This document shows, piece by piece, positions 8,994 to 17,520 of a stretch of DNA of 64,000 bases (position 1 is its first letter; each line of letters begins with the position of its first letter). The DNA comes from Arthrobacter sp. ZGTC131 (lineage in GTDB: Bacteria; Actinomycetota; Actinomycetes; Actinomycetales; Micrococcaceae). Both the position numbers and the translations under genes were made by a program. The stretch lies in the NCBI RefSeq assembly GCF_002929275.1, contig NZ_PJIK01000012.1, positions 91,082 through 155,081 on the forward strand, written 5' to 3'. The notes under the pieces are model-generated. The model had not been told where the DNA came from and did no database searches. It saw nothing but the letters and a program-made list of their open reading frames with translations.

Positions 8994-9779
8994 CTAAGCC
9001 GTTGCCTTGCTGTCAATCGGCACCAGCTCAACCTGGACACCGGCGTTCCTGAAGAGTGCCACCTGGCCCGGGTCGGCGTCGGCGTCGGTGACGAGGGTCC
9101 ACGGCAGCGGAATCTTGGCCCAGGCGTGGAACGGCCGCTTGCCGAGCTTGCTGGAGTCAGCGAGGACGTAGACGGCGTCGCCACGGCGTGCCATGAGCTC
9201 CTTTAGCCTGGTCTGGGAGTGGTCCGCCTCGCACAGCCCGTCATCGGCTGTCACCGCATCCGCACCCAGGAATACGCGGTCGAAGCTCATGCGTTCCAGG
9301 GCGGCTTCGGCAAGCGGGCCCACGAACGTCTGGCTGACACCGCGGAGCCGGCCCCCGAGGCAGTCCACCTGGATGCCCGGCGAGTCCGCCAGTTCCTGCA
9401 GGGTGTTGATGCCCGGCGTGGTGACCGAAAGGTTTTCCCGCCCGCGCAGCGCGTGCGCCAGCGCGCCAACGGTGGAACCGCCGTCGAGCAGGATGTTCTC
9501 GCCGCCCTTGACCTCTGAGGCGGCCCAGGCCGCGATGGCCTGCTTCTGTTCGAATGCCTGGCCGGTGCGCTGCCGCAGGGACGGTTCGGGGTGGGCGCCG
9601 AGCGCCACCGCGCCGCCGTAGGTCCTGGCGAGCTTCCCCTGCTCATTCAGCTGGGCGAGGTCCCGGCGGATGGTGGACGCCGTGACCTGGAAATGCCGCG
9701 ACAGTTCCTCCACCGACGCCAGCCCTGTGGTGACGGCGAGGTGGTAGATCTCTTCGCGCCTGGTCTTGGCGGTGGTCAT
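8994..9779 (-). CDS. DeoR/GlpR-family transcriptional repressor
   Basis: A full-length 261-residue DeoR-family regulator. Residues 5-60 are the HTH (RREEIYHLAVTTGLASVEEL, then FQVTASTIRRDLAQLNEQGK, the DeoR signature). Residues 75-240 are the sugar-phosphate-sensing domain, with ILLDGGSTVGALAHAL, SVTTPGINTLQELA, FLGADAVTADDGLCEADHSQ and YVLADSSKLGKRPFHAW. Family members usually sense a phosphorylated sugar intermediate. It is the last gene of the minus-strand operon that begins with the ABC importer, 96 bases after the SDR. It is the obvious candidate to control that operon and the divergent kinase-PdxA fusion through the dyad at 19173-19210. Confidence 0.93.
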   Translation of the reverse strand: MTTAKTRREEIYHLAVTTGLASVEELSRHFQVTASTIRRDLAQLNEQGKLARTYGGAVALGAHPEPSLRQRTGQAFEQKQAIAAWAASEVKGGENILLDGGSTVGALAHALRGRENLSVTTPGINTLQELADSPGIQVDCLGGRLRGVSQTFVGPLAEAALERMSFDRVFLGADAVTADDGLCEADHSQTRLKELMARRGDAVYVLADSSKLGKRPFHAWAKIPLPWTLVTDADADPGQVALFRNAGVQVELVPIDSKATA

Positions 9780-9875
9780 CCCTGGTTCTCCTTCGGCAGC
9801 TGATGCCGCATCCTGATCCGCGTCCTGCGGGCCATCACGCTGCCCTCATCGTATTTGCCCGCCGGCCGTATCCGC

Positions 9876-10565
9876 TCACAGGGACGCGCCGCCGCAGATG
9901 ACGTAGTTCTGCCCGGTGATGGACTTCCCGTGCGGCCCCAGCAGGAAACCGGCCAGCGCCGCCACGTCCTCCGGGTCCACCAGGCGGCCCAGCGCCGGCA
10001 GTTTCGGCGGAGTGGCCGCCCGCCCGGGATCGGCCAGCATGGGGGTGTCCGTGGGCCCGGGCGAGAGGACGTTGACCGTGATGCCGCGGGGCGCAAGCTC
10101 CTGGGCCCAGGTCCTGCCCATGCCCAGCAGCGCGGCCTTGGTGGCCGCATACTGGCTCTTGCCCGGGGACCCGGTCGACGTCCGGCTGCCGATCAGGAGG
10201 ACCCTCGCGCCGTCGGGCATCCTCGGGACCAGGGCGTTGGCCAGGGCGCTGGCAGCGGCCACGTGGACCGTGAACATCCCGGCGAGCGCCTCCGGATCCA
10301 GCTCGCCCAGGACGGCGGTCCGCTGGAACCCCGCGGCGTGCACCAGGGCGTCGGCCGGGCCGACGTCGGCGACCGCTTCCGGCAGCGACGCCGGATCGGA
10401 CAGGTCAGCACGCAGCCACTGAAAGCCCGGCCCCAGCGCGGTTTCGCCACGGCTCAGCCCCGTCACCGACCAGCCGTCCGCCAGCAGCCTCTCGGCGATG
10501 GCCTTGCCGATGCCCGAGCTGCAGCCGGTGACCACGGCGTGCCGCGCTGCCTGCGGAATGGTCAC
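9876..10565 (-). CDS. Short-chain dehydrogenase/reductase
   Basis: A classical SDR of 229 residues, NAD(P)-dependent. The nucleotide-binding motif is VVTGCSSGIGKAIAE at the N-terminus, and DALVHAAGF takes the place of the usual NNAG. The active site has IGSRTS (Ser) and YAATK (Tyr-x3-Lys), and SPGPTDTPM follows as in the family. The start is a GTG at 10565 whose last bases overlap the stop of the sialidase-like gene (GTGA), indicating coupled translation. The substrate is unknown; operon context suggests a sugar or sugar-acid hydroxyl. Confidence 0.9.
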   Translation of the reverse strand: MTIPQAARHAVVTGCSSGIGKAIAERLLADGWSVTGLSRGETALGPGFQWLRADLSDPASLPEAVADVGPADALVHAAGFQRTAVLGELDPEALAGMFTVHVAAASALANALVPRMPDGARVLLIGSRTSTGSPGKSQYAATKAALLGMGRTWAQELAPRGITVNVLSPGPTDTPMLADPGRAATPPKLPALGRLVDPEDVAALAGFLLGPHGKSITGQNYVICGGASL

Positions 10566-11860
10566 GCGTCCCCGCCGGGGGTGGTGCTGCCCTCGTAGGC
10601 CCACTGCGGGTCCACGCGCACGTACTTGATGGCCTGGCGGAAGTACGTGTAGGCGATGTTCAACGCGCCGTCCGGACCCTGGTGGATGGACGGGTAGGAG
10701 TACTCGCGGTTCAGGCCGTCCCGGGAGTTGTTGGAGAGGCAGTAGCCGTCCCCGACGTCGAGGTTCCGCCGGATGGGCCAGCTGCGGCCCGAGTCCTCCG
10801 AGATCGCCAGCGTCATCGGCGAGCGGGGCGTGCCCCAGAAGGCGCGGCGTTCTGCGCCGTCGCCGGAACCCGCAACGCCCGCCGGCGCAGCCGGTTCGGT
10901 AATCTGCCCCTGTTCCTCGGCCAGGCCGTCGTCGTCGATCTCGTCGTAGAGCGAGAGCCGCCGCTCGGTGTTCTCCTCTGCGCGGCTGTGGTTGTAGACC
11001 AACGCCAGCCGGCCGTCGGCGAGCGCCGTGAACTGGATGGAGGAGTTGTTGTTGGGCAGCTCGGTGGGGACGGGCTCGCTCCAGGTGGTGCCGTCGTCGG
11101 TGGACAGCGATTCGTAGATCGAGTCGGCCCAGCGGCTGCGGAACAGTGCCAGCAGCGAGCCGTCGGCCACCGGCTGGATGTTCATGTGGACGCAGCCCCG
11201 GCTGCCCGGCAGGACGTACTCGCTCCAGGTGGCGCCGCCGTCGTCGGAAACCATCACGGCACTGTCGTCGCTGTTGCCCACCCACTTTTCGCCGGGCGTG
11301 GTGATGCAGCGGAAGATCGGGATGATCAGGCGGCCGGACGGCAGCACTACGGGCAGCTGCCGGACGAACACGCCGCCGGTTTCGTTGGCCGCGAAGAGCG
11401 TCTCCACGGGCCCCCAGGTCCGGCCGGAGTCCGTTGACGTCCGACGGCGGACCTCGGCGGTGTCCTGATTGCCCGCCTTCTGCGCGGTGTAGAGCAGCCA
11501 CAGCTGGCTGTCCAGACCTGAAGCGTCCGGGGCGGTGAAGAGGATAGGGTTCTGCTCGGACCGGGTGCCGTCGTCGGAGAGCTGCTCCGCCGGGGACCAC
11601 TGCGTGTTCCCGGGCACCAGGGTGGAGAACCAGATGGAGATGTCCGGCACGCCCTCCTGGGTTCCGCCGAACCAGACGCAGCCGAGCCGTCCGTCCGGCA
11701 GCGTCAGGAGGTTGGCGGCGTGGCTCTGCACGGTGGGCGCAGGCAGGTACGCGAAGTCCGCGCCGTCGGCGTGCTTCAAGGCGCCGTCCGGGGTGATGGA
11801 GCCGTAGCCGGTGCTATCCGTTGTGGAGGTGGGCGTGGGCGTCGTGGGGTTGGTGGACAC
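10562..11860 (-). CDS. Sialidase-fold (BNR/Asp-box) family protein
   Basis: A 432-residue six-bladed propeller protein of the exo-alpha-sialidase/BNR_2 superfamily. At least four Asp-boxes are visible: STDSGRTWG, SDDGGATWS, STDDGTTWS and SEDSGRSWP. Substrate-facing motifs of such families include RSEQNPILFTAP and YSYPSIHQGPDGALNIAYT. There is no signal peptide; the N-terminus is a Thr/Pro-rich tail, so it should act in the cytoplasm on an imported glycoside. Not all members cleave sialic acid; related folds act on uronic or rhamnose-containing glycans. No sialic-acid catabolic gene (nanA, nanK, nanE) is present here, so a true sialidase activity is doubtful. It lies four bases after the aldolase gene. 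Confidence 0.82.
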   Translation of the reverse strand: MSTNPTTPTPTSTTDSTGYGSITPDGALKHADGADFAYLPAPTVQSHAANLLTLPDGRLGCVWFGGTQEGVPDISIWFSTLVPGNTQWSPAEQLSDDGTRSEQNPILFTAPDASGLDSQLWLLYTAQKAGNQDTAEVRRRTSTDSGRTWGPVETLFAANETGGVFVRQLPVVLPSGRLIIPIFRCITTPGEKWVGNSDDSAVMVSDDGGATWSEYVLPGSRGCVHMNIQPVADGSLLALFRSRWADSIYESLSTDDGTTWSEPVPTELPNNNSSIQFTALADGRLALVYNHSRAEENTERRLSLYDEIDDDGLAEEQGQITEPAAPAGVAGSGDGAERRAFWGTPRSPMTLAISEDSGRSWPIRRNLDVGDGYCLSNNSRDGLNREYSYPSIHQGPDGALNIAYTYFRQAIKYVRVDPQWAYEGSTTPGGDA

Positions 11861-11864
11861 GGAA

Positions 11865-12641
11865 TCAGTCCTTTGCGGTTGCGGCGGCCAGGTGCGCCTT
11901 GGCGGCCAGTTCCAGGTGGGTCAGGTCCGAGGCCACCGTGGTGAACGTGTAGCCCTGGCGGAGCCGCTGGGCGGCGATGTCGCCGGAAGCGGTGTGGATG
12001 CCCGCGGCCACGCCTGCGGAGGCCGCTGCTTCGGCGACCGCCTCCAGCGCGGCGTTGAACTCGCTTTCGATGGCGGGGTCACCCGGGAAGGCACCGCCTA
12101 CGGCGATCGCCAGGTCCGAGGGGCCCACGTAGACGCCGTCGAGCCCCGGCGTCGCGCAGATCTCCTTGACGTTTTTCAGGCCGTCCGGCGTCTCGATCAT
12201 CGCGAACACCAGGGTGGCGGCGTTGGCGTCGGCCGGTACCGGGCCGATCCGGAGGGCGGAGCGCATGGGCCCGTACGAGCGGCCGCCCATCGGCGGGTAC
12301 TTCGCGGCGGCCACGGCCGCGGCGGCGTCCTCTGCCGTGTTCACGAGCGGCACGATGATGCCGACGGCGCCGGCGTCCAGGGCCTTGCCGATGGCGGTCA
12401 GGTTGTTGTCCTCAACGCGCACCATGCCGACGGCGGTGTGCCCGGCGTCGATGGCGATCAGACCGTTGAGGATCCCCGAATAGCCCAGCAGTCCGTGCTG
12501 CGCATCCAAGGCGACGTAGTCGTAGCCCAGGCGGCCTATGCGCTCCGTGGCCACGGCCGCGTCCAGCACGGCCCAGTATCCGACGGCCTGCTCGCGGGCG
12601 CGGATCTTGCGGGCGAATTCGAGGGCCAGGTCCGATGTCAT
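11865..12641 (-). CDS. HpcH/HpaI-family class II aldolase
   Basis: A divalent-metal pyruvate aldolase of 258 residues, the usual family length. Visible active-site segments are VALDAQHGL (catalytic His), GMVRVEDN (Arg that orients pyruvate), FAMIETPDGLKN (metal Glu) and GVYVGPSDLA (metal Asp). RSYGPMRSALRIG matches the substrate loop. Members cleave 4-hydroxy-2-oxo acids to pyruvate plus an aldehyde. In this operon it probably splits a 2-keto-3-deoxy sugar acid made from the imported substrate. ATG start at 12641; the next gene begins four bases after its stop. Confidence 0.92.
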   Translation of the reverse strand: MTSDLALEFARKIRAREQAVGYWAVLDAAVATERIGRLGYDYVALDAQHGLLGYSGILNGLIAIDAGHTAVGMVRVEDNNLTAIGKALDAGAVGIIVPLVNTAEDAAAAVAAAKYPPMGGRSYGPMRSALRIGPVPADANAATLVFAMIETPDGLKNVKEICATPGLDGVYVGPSDLAIAVGGAFPGDPAIESEFNAALEAVAEAAASAGVAAGIHTASGDIAAQRLRQGYTFTTVASDLTHLELAAKAHLAAATAKD

Positions 12642-12701
12642 CTTTTTCTACCTTCAGTCGTGTTGTGGGCCGCTTATGGTGTGCGGCTGGTCTGGGTCAG
12701 G

Positions 12702-13691
12702 TCAGCGGTTGTAGGCGGGCATGGGGCCCCGGAGCCCGGCTCCGATGGCGTCGCACGCAGCGGTGGCGTCGGCGGGCAGGGGGCCCTTGGCCACGGCCGC
12801 GATGTTGGCCTGCAGCTGCTCCACCTTGGAGCCGCCCAGCAGCATCGACCCGACGCCGTCGCGGTAGGCGAGCCAGCGCAGCGAGAGCTCCACCAGGCCG
12901 ATTCCGGCGTCTGCAGCGATGCCGGCGAGGCCCGTGACGGCCTCGAACAGCTGCTTGTCCCAGTAGCGCTGCGTGTACATGGCGGCAAGCTTGGAGTCCC
13001 CGAAGCGGCCCTCGGAGGGCTTGGACTCGAAGCTGTGCTTTCCGGTGAGCAGCCCGCCGCCTAGCGGGTTGTAGACCATGGTGTGGACATCGTGGGTGGC
13101 GGCGAATTCAAGGTACTCCTCCTCGACGCGGCGGGCCACCAGGTTGTAGAGCTGCTGCGCCACCACCGGACGCGGCGCCCCGACTTCGCGGGCCACGTGG
13201 ATGACGTCTGCGATCTGCCAGGCGGCGAAGTTGGACACGCCCAGGGCGCCGATCTTGCCCTCGGCGGCGAGTTCAGCCACGGTGGCCAGGGTGTCGCGCA
13301 GCGGCGTGGCCCGGTCCGGCTGGTGCAGGTAAAAGAGGTCGATGCTGTCCACGCCGAGGCGGCGCAGGCTGCCCTCGGCGCTCTTGCGCAGTCCCTGCGG
13401 CGAGAGGGGGGTGTGCTGGCCGTGGTCGGCGTGCGGCATGCCCGCCTTGGAGGCCAGGACGATGTCTTCGCGGCGGTCCTTGAGGAGCCGAGCGAGCATT
13501 TCCTCGGTGGCACCGCCCACGTAGGCGTTGGCGGTGTCGATCGTGGTGATGCCGGCGGCGAGGGCCTCATCCACCATGCGGCCGGCGGTAGCCTCGTCGG
13601 CGGTGTCGCCGAATGTCATGGTGCCTAGGACGAGGCGGGAGATGGGTAGCTTCAACCCGTCCACGGGAGTGCCTTCTGGCTGCTTGCTCAT
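12702..13691 (-). CDS. Aldo/keto reductase
   Basis: An NADPH-dependent (beta/alpha)8 reductase of 329 residues. The catalytic tetrad is visible: Asp and Tyr in TIDTANAYVGG, Lys in IVLASKAGMP, His in LFYLHQPDRA. GALGVSNFAAWQIADV and SMLLGGSKVEQLQANI (cofactor 2'-phosphate region) are typical. The ATG at 13691 has GAGGAA seven bases upstream; the upstream in-frame ATG at 13706 overlaps that site and is less likely. It lies 57 bases after the ATPase gene and 60 before the aldolase in one minus-strand operon. The physiological substrate is unknown. Confidence 0.92.
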   Translation of the reverse strand: MSKQPEGTPVDGLKLPISRLVLGTMTFGDTADEATAGRMVDEALAAGITTIDTANAYVGGATEEMLARLLKDRREDIVLASKAGMPHADHGQHTPLSPQGLRKSAEGSLRRLGVDSIDLFYLHQPDRATPLRDTLATVAELAAEGKIGALGVSNFAAWQIADVIHVAREVGAPRPVVAQQLYNLVARRVEEEYLEFAATHDVHTMVYNPLGGGLLTGKHSFESKPSEGRFGDSKLAAMYTQRYWDKQLFEAVTGLAGIAADAGIGLVELSLRWLAYRDGVGSMLLGGSKVEQLQANIAAVAKGPLPADATAACDAIGAGLRGPMPAYNR

Positions 13692-13748
13692 GTGTTGGTT
13701 CCTCATGGTTGCAGTGTTTGGTTCAGTTCGGTTCAGTGCGGATTCGGG

Positions 13749-14582
13749 TCAGCCCGGCTGGTTGGCGAGGGCCAGCGACCTCACCAGGTGCCTCGGCTTG
13801 AGCCCGCGCATGGTTGACGGATCGAGGGCCGCACGGCGGAGCTTGCGGGTGTAGTCCTCCTTGGGGGATGTCAGGACTGACGCGGTGGTGCCCGACTCCA
13901 CGAGCTTGCCGCGCTGCATCACCATGACGCTATCGCTGATTTCCTGCACCACGCCAAGGTTGTGCGAGATGAAGACGTACGTAATGCCGGTCTCCTCCTG
14001 GATGGATTTCAGCAGCCGCAGCACCTGGGCCTGCACGGACACGTCCAGGGCGCTGGTGGCCTCGTCGCAGACCAGCAGTTCCGGCTTGGATGCCAGGGCC
14101 CGTGCGATGCCGATCCGCTGCCGCTGGCCCCCGGAGAATTCCGCCGGATGACGGTCCAGGGATTTGGCCGGCAGGCCCACCTGGTCGATCAGCTTCGCCG
14201 CGGCCTTGTTCCGCTCGGCCCGGGACCTCACGCCCTGCAGTTTCAGCGGCTCGGCCACGATCTCCTGGGCCGTGAGGTGCGGGTCCAGGGAACCGTAGGG
14301 ATCCTGGAAGACCATCTGGAACTTGGAGCGCATCGGCCGCAGCTTGGCTTCGCTCATCGCGGCAATGTCCGTCCCGTCCAGTTCGATCCGGCCGCCGGCC
14401 GGCGTCACCAGCCGCATCAGCGCCTTGGCGATGGTGGACTTGCCGCAGCCGGATTCACCGACGACGGCGATCGTCTTGCCTTTGTCCACCGAGAAGGACA
14501 CATCGTCCACGGCCCGGAAGGTGCCGCCGGGCACGTGGTAGTCCACCACGAGGTTCTCGACGGAGAGGAACGGCTTAGTCAT
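13749..14582 (-). CDS. Dpp/Opp-type ABC importer, second ATPase
   Basis: One of two nucleotide-binding subunits of a peptide/nickel/oligosaccharide (PepT family) ABC importer; 277 residues. Walker A is GESGCGKST, the signature FSGGQRQRIGIARALA, Walker B LLVCDEATSALD, and the H-loop FISHNLGVV. The C-terminus (SPKEDYTRKLRRAAL) is the short DppF-type extension. The start overlaps the stop of the first ATPase gene by eight bases. Confidence 0.93.
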   Translation of the reverse strand: MTKPFLSVENLVVDYHVPGGTFRAVDDVSFSVDKGKTIAVVGESGCGKSTIAKALMRLVTPAGGRIELDGTDIAAMSEAKLRPMRSKFQMVFQDPYGSLDPHLTAQEIVAEPLKLQGVRSRAERNKAAAKLIDQVGLPAKSLDRHPAEFSGGQRQRIGIARALASKPELLVCDEATSALDVSVQAQVLRLLKSIQEETGITYVFISHNLGVVQEISDSVMVMQRGKLVESGTTASVLTSPKEDYTRKLRRAALDPSTMRGLKPRHLVRSLALANQPG

Positions 14583-15648
14583 GGCGGACTCCAGTCCTGG
14601 TCAGGGGGGCGGCGCCGGGCGCCGTGGTGGTGGTGTCGACGGCGGGACGTCCGACGGCGGGACGTCCGACGGCGGTCGCGTCGCCGCCGGCGGTGCCGTC
14701 GCCGTCGGCGGTGCTGTCGCCGTCGTCGTTCTTACGTACGCCGGGGTCTTCACTTGAGGCGGTATCGCCTGCGGGCACCGCCGGGGTTTCGTCCCAGGGG
14801 CCCAGGACCGGCACGGCCGCCAGGAGGCTGCGTGTGTACTGCGTGGCGGGATGCTCCACGATCTGCTGGACCTCGCCGGACTCCACGAACGAGCCGTCCT
14901 TCATCACGTGGATCCGGTCCGAGATGAGCCGGGCCACGCCGAGGTCGTGGGTGATCATCAGGATGCCGATGCCGCGCTGTTCCTGGAGCTCCAGCAGGAG
15001 ATCCAGGATGCCGCCCTGAACGGTGACGTCCAGGGCCGAGGTGGGCTCGTCGGCTACCAGGAGCTGCGGTTCGCTGGCCAGGGCGATGGCGATCAGCACG
15101 CGCTGGAGCATGCCGCCGGACAGCTGGTGGGGGTACTTCTTCAGCTGCTTGTCCGGCGTCGGGATGTGGACCTGCTCCAGGAGGCGGATGGCCCGGGCCC
15201 GGACGGCGTCCTTCTCCTTGGAGGCGGCGCCGGCAATCCGAATGGCTTCGGACAGCTGGCTGCCGATCGAGTGCACCGGACTCAGGGCGGTCATGGGGTC
15301 CTGGGGTATCAGCGCGAGCGTTTTGCCGCGGACCTTGTCGATTGCCTTGGGCTCGGCGATCACGTCGGCCCCGTCGATCAGCACGGAGCCCGAGATCACG
15401 GCCAGGTCCTCCGGCAGCAGCCGCAGGATGCCCATCGCCGTCGTCGATTTCCCGGAGCCGGACTCACCGATGATGGTGACGGTTTCGCCCCGGTGGATGC
15501 TGAAGCTCACGGAGTCCACGGCGCGGACGATGCCGGCGTCGGTGATGAGTTCCACCTGGAAGTTGCGGATCTCCAGCAGGGCCTGCTCCTGATGGCCGGT
15601 GTGGGCGTGCGCTGTGTTGGTTTGGCCTGCGGCGTCGTGTGCGTTCAT
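14575..15648 (-). CDS. Dpp/Opp-type ABC importer, first ATPase
   Basis: Nucleotide-binding subunit of the same importer; 357 residues from the ATG at 15648. That ATG follows GAAGGG and sits one base past the permease stop; a GTG at 15657 is the alternative. Walker A GESGSGKST, signature LSGGMLQRVLIAIALA, Walker B LLVADEPTSALD and H-loop MITHDLGVARLIS are intact. The oligopeptide-type C-terminal motif HPATQYTRSLLAAVP is present. The last 65 residues are a low-complexity Asp/Gly/Ala/Thr tail encoded by short tandem repeats, longer than in most homologues. Confidence 0.93.
   Translation of the reverse strand: MNAHDAAGQTNTAHAHTGHQEQALLEIRNFQVELITDAGIVRAVDSVSFSIHRGETVTIIGESGSGKSTTAMGILRLLPEDLAVISGSVLIDGADVIAEPKAIDKVRGKTLALIPQDPMTALSPVHSIGSQLSEAIRIAGAASKEKDAVRARAIRLLEQVHIPTPDKQLKKYPHQLSGGMLQRVLIAIALASEPQLLVADEPTSALDVTVQGGILDLLLELQEQRGIGILMITHDLGVARLISDRIHVMKDGSFVESGEVQQIVEHPATQYTRSLLAAVPVLGPWDETPAVPAGDTASSEDPGVRKNDDGDSTADGDGTAGGDATAVGRPAVGRPAVDTTTTAPGAAPLTRTGVRHD
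14638..14675. repeat. 15-base tandem repeat in ATPase C-terminal tail
   Basis: The unit GACGGCGGGACGTCC occurs at 14638-14652 and 14653-14667, and its first eight bases again at 14668-14675. On the coding (minus) strand this gives GRPAVGRPAVD in the dispensable-looking tail of the first ATPase. It is followed by looser gccgtcggcggtg-type repeats to about 14735. Confidence 0.8.
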
Positions 15649-15649
15649 G

Positions 15650-16585
15650 TCAGGCACCCTTCTTCTTGCGGCGGGGACGGTCGCGGAGGCCGTCGCCCAG
15701 CAGGTTCACGCCCACCACCATGAGCACGATCACCAGGCCGGGCAGGGTGACCATCCACCAGGAGGTGGTGATGTAATCCTGGCCGTCGGAGATGATGCGC
15801 CCCCAGGTGGCGAACGGCCGCTGCGGGCCGGCGCCGAGGAAGCTGAGCGCGCTTTCCAGGAGCACGGCCTGGGCCAGGAGCAGCAGGACCACCAGCGTTG
15901 CCTGCTTGATGACGTTGGGGATGATGTGCTGGATGAGGATCTGGATCCGGTGCAGGCCCAGGATCCGGGCCGCGGACACGTAGGGCTTTTCGCGTTCCAC
16001 CAGCACCATGGACCGCGTCAGCCGGGCCACTTCCGGCCATTGGGCTATGGCGATCACGAACGTGATGACCGGGATGGAGGGGCCGAAGAGTGCCACTACA
16101 AGGAGCAGCATCATCAGCAGCGGCAGCGACATCTGGGCCTCGAGGATGCGCGAAACCACGGTGTCCACCCAGCCGCCGAAGTAGCCGGCCGCGGCGCCGA
16201 GGATGATGCCGATGGCGCCCGAGACCACCACGGCCAGGATGCCGATGGTCAGCGAGACCTGGCCGCCGTGCAGGACGCGGGAGAGCAGGTCGCGTCCGAG
16301 CTGGTCGGTGCCGAAGAGGTGGCCGTCCATGAGCGGCGGGAGCCGGCGGGCGGACAGGTCCTGGTGGTTTGCGTCCGGCAGCGGAAGCAGCTGGGCCAGC
16401 AGGATGGGGATGATGACGATCAGCGTGCAGACCGCGCCGATCCGCAGCTTCCACTGCGCTGCCTTGCGGCGGCGGGTGGCGCCCGCCTTGGCGATCAGCT
16501 CCTTGGTGACGGCGCTCGGGGACGGCGTCCTCGCCGGAGGCATGTCTGCCGGGACTTCTGCCGGGGGTGCGGTGTCGAGGCTCAT
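15650..16585 (-). CDS. Dpp/Opp-type ABC importer, permease (DppC type)
   Basis: Inner-membrane permease of 311 residues. There is one N-terminal membrane segment (IGAVCTLIVIIPILLAQLLP), then GTDQLGRDLLSRVLHGG, the DppC/OppC hallmark, and five more helices. The cytoplasmic EAA loop reads ILGLHRIQILIQHIIPN. ALSFLGAGPQRPFATWGRII is the conserved C-terminal block. The start ATG overlaps the stop of the first permease (ATGA). Confidence 0.93.
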   Translation of the reverse strand: MSLDTAPPAEVPADMPPARTPSPSAVTKELIAKAGATRRRKAAQWKLRIGAVCTLIVIIPILLAQLLPLPDANHQDLSARRLPPLMDGHLFGTDQLGRDLLSRVLHGGQVSLTIGILAVVVSGAIGIILGAAAGYFGGWVDTVVSRILEAQMSLPLLMMLLLVVALFGPSIPVITFVIAIAQWPEVARLTRSMVLVEREKPYVSAARILGLHRIQILIQHIIPNVIKQATLVVLLLLAQAVLLESALSFLGAGPQRPFATWGRIISDGQDYITTSWWMVTLPGLVIVLMVVGVNLLGDGLRDRPRRKKKGA

Positions 16586-17517
16586 GCTGTTGCCGCCTTT
16601 CCAAGACGAACGCGGGGATCAAGAAGGGGGTAGGCGAGGTCGATGACCAGCTGGACGGCTACGGCCAGTAGTGCCGTCAGCAGGACTGTGGCCTGGATCA
16701 GGGGGTAGTCGCGGGTCTCGAGGGCACGGACGATCAGTGAACCGACGCCCGGCCAGGCGAACACCACCTCCACCACCACCACGCCGTTGAGCATGGCGGC
16801 GAACCGGGTACCGAGGGCGGTGAAGACGGGAATGGCGGAGTTGCCCATGGCGTAGCGCCAGGTCAGGACCGAGTTCCGGACGCCGCGGGACCGTGCCACA
16901 GTAAGGAACGGTGCCGCGAAGTTCGCGGTCATCTCGCGCCGGACCATCCGCGAAATCAGGGCGATCTGGAGAATGGCGATGGTGACGGTGGGGAGCACCA
17001 GCCCGCCCCAGGTGGCAAAGCCCGACGCCGGGAACAGCGGGATCAGGACGGCGAAGCCGGTGAGGAGCATGATGCCGGTCCAGAAGTCCGGCATGGACTG
17101 CCCGGCGATGGTGAGGACGTTGACGCCGAGTTCGCGGTTGGTGTCCGGGCGGCGGGACATCCACACGCCCAGCGGGATAGCCACCACCGCGGTGAGGAGG
17201 ATCGATGCGGTGGCGAGCGTCAGCGTGTAGGGCATCCGCTCGGCCACCACCTGCATGGCCGGCGCCTGGAAGGAGTATGAGGTGCCGAGGTTGCCGGTAA
17301 ACAGCTGCTGCAGGAAGATCCAGTACTGCTCCAGCACGGGGCGGTCCAGTCCGAACTGCTCGCGGACCTTGGCCAGCTGTTCGGTGGTGGCGAGCGGTCC
17401 GGCGTAGGACACGGCAGGATCACCCGGGGCCAGGCGGATCAGGATGAAGACGGTGGAGACGGTGAGGAACACTGTCAGCAGGCCTTGGCCGAGCCGCTTG
17501 AGGATGTAGTTGGTCAT
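16582..17517 (-). CDS. Dpp/Opp-type ABC importer, permease (DppB type)
   Basis: First permease of the importer; 311 residues. MTNYILKRLGQGLLTVFLTV is the typical DppB N-terminus. RLAPGDPA, EQFGLDRPVLEQYWIFL, TRSRG-like TVARSRGVRNSVL (EAA loop) and FAWPGVGSLIVRALETRDYP follow as in the family. Six transmembrane helices are expected. Three bases separate its start from the stop of the substrate-binding protein gene. Confidence 0.93.
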   Translation of the reverse strand: MTNYILKRLGQGLLTVFLTVSTVFILIRLAPGDPAVSYAGPLATTEQLAKVREQFGLDRPVLEQYWIFLQQLFTGNLGTSYSFQAPAMQVVAERMPYTLTLATASILLTAVVAIPLGVWMSRRPDTNRELGVNVLTIAGQSMPDFWTGIMLLTGFAVLIPLFPASGFATWGGLVLPTVTIAILQIALISRMVRREMTANFAAPFLTVARSRGVRNSVLTWRYAMGNSAIPVFTALGTRFAAMLNGVVVVEVVFAWPGVGSLIVRALETRDYPLIQATVLLTALLAVAVQLVIDLAYPLLDPRVRLGKAATA

Positions 17518-17520
17518 GAC

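Noticed and set aside
10562-11860. Calling the sialidase-fold protein a true sialidase (nanH)
   Set aside because: No signal peptide and no sialic-acid catabolic genes in the operon; the family is wider than sialidases.
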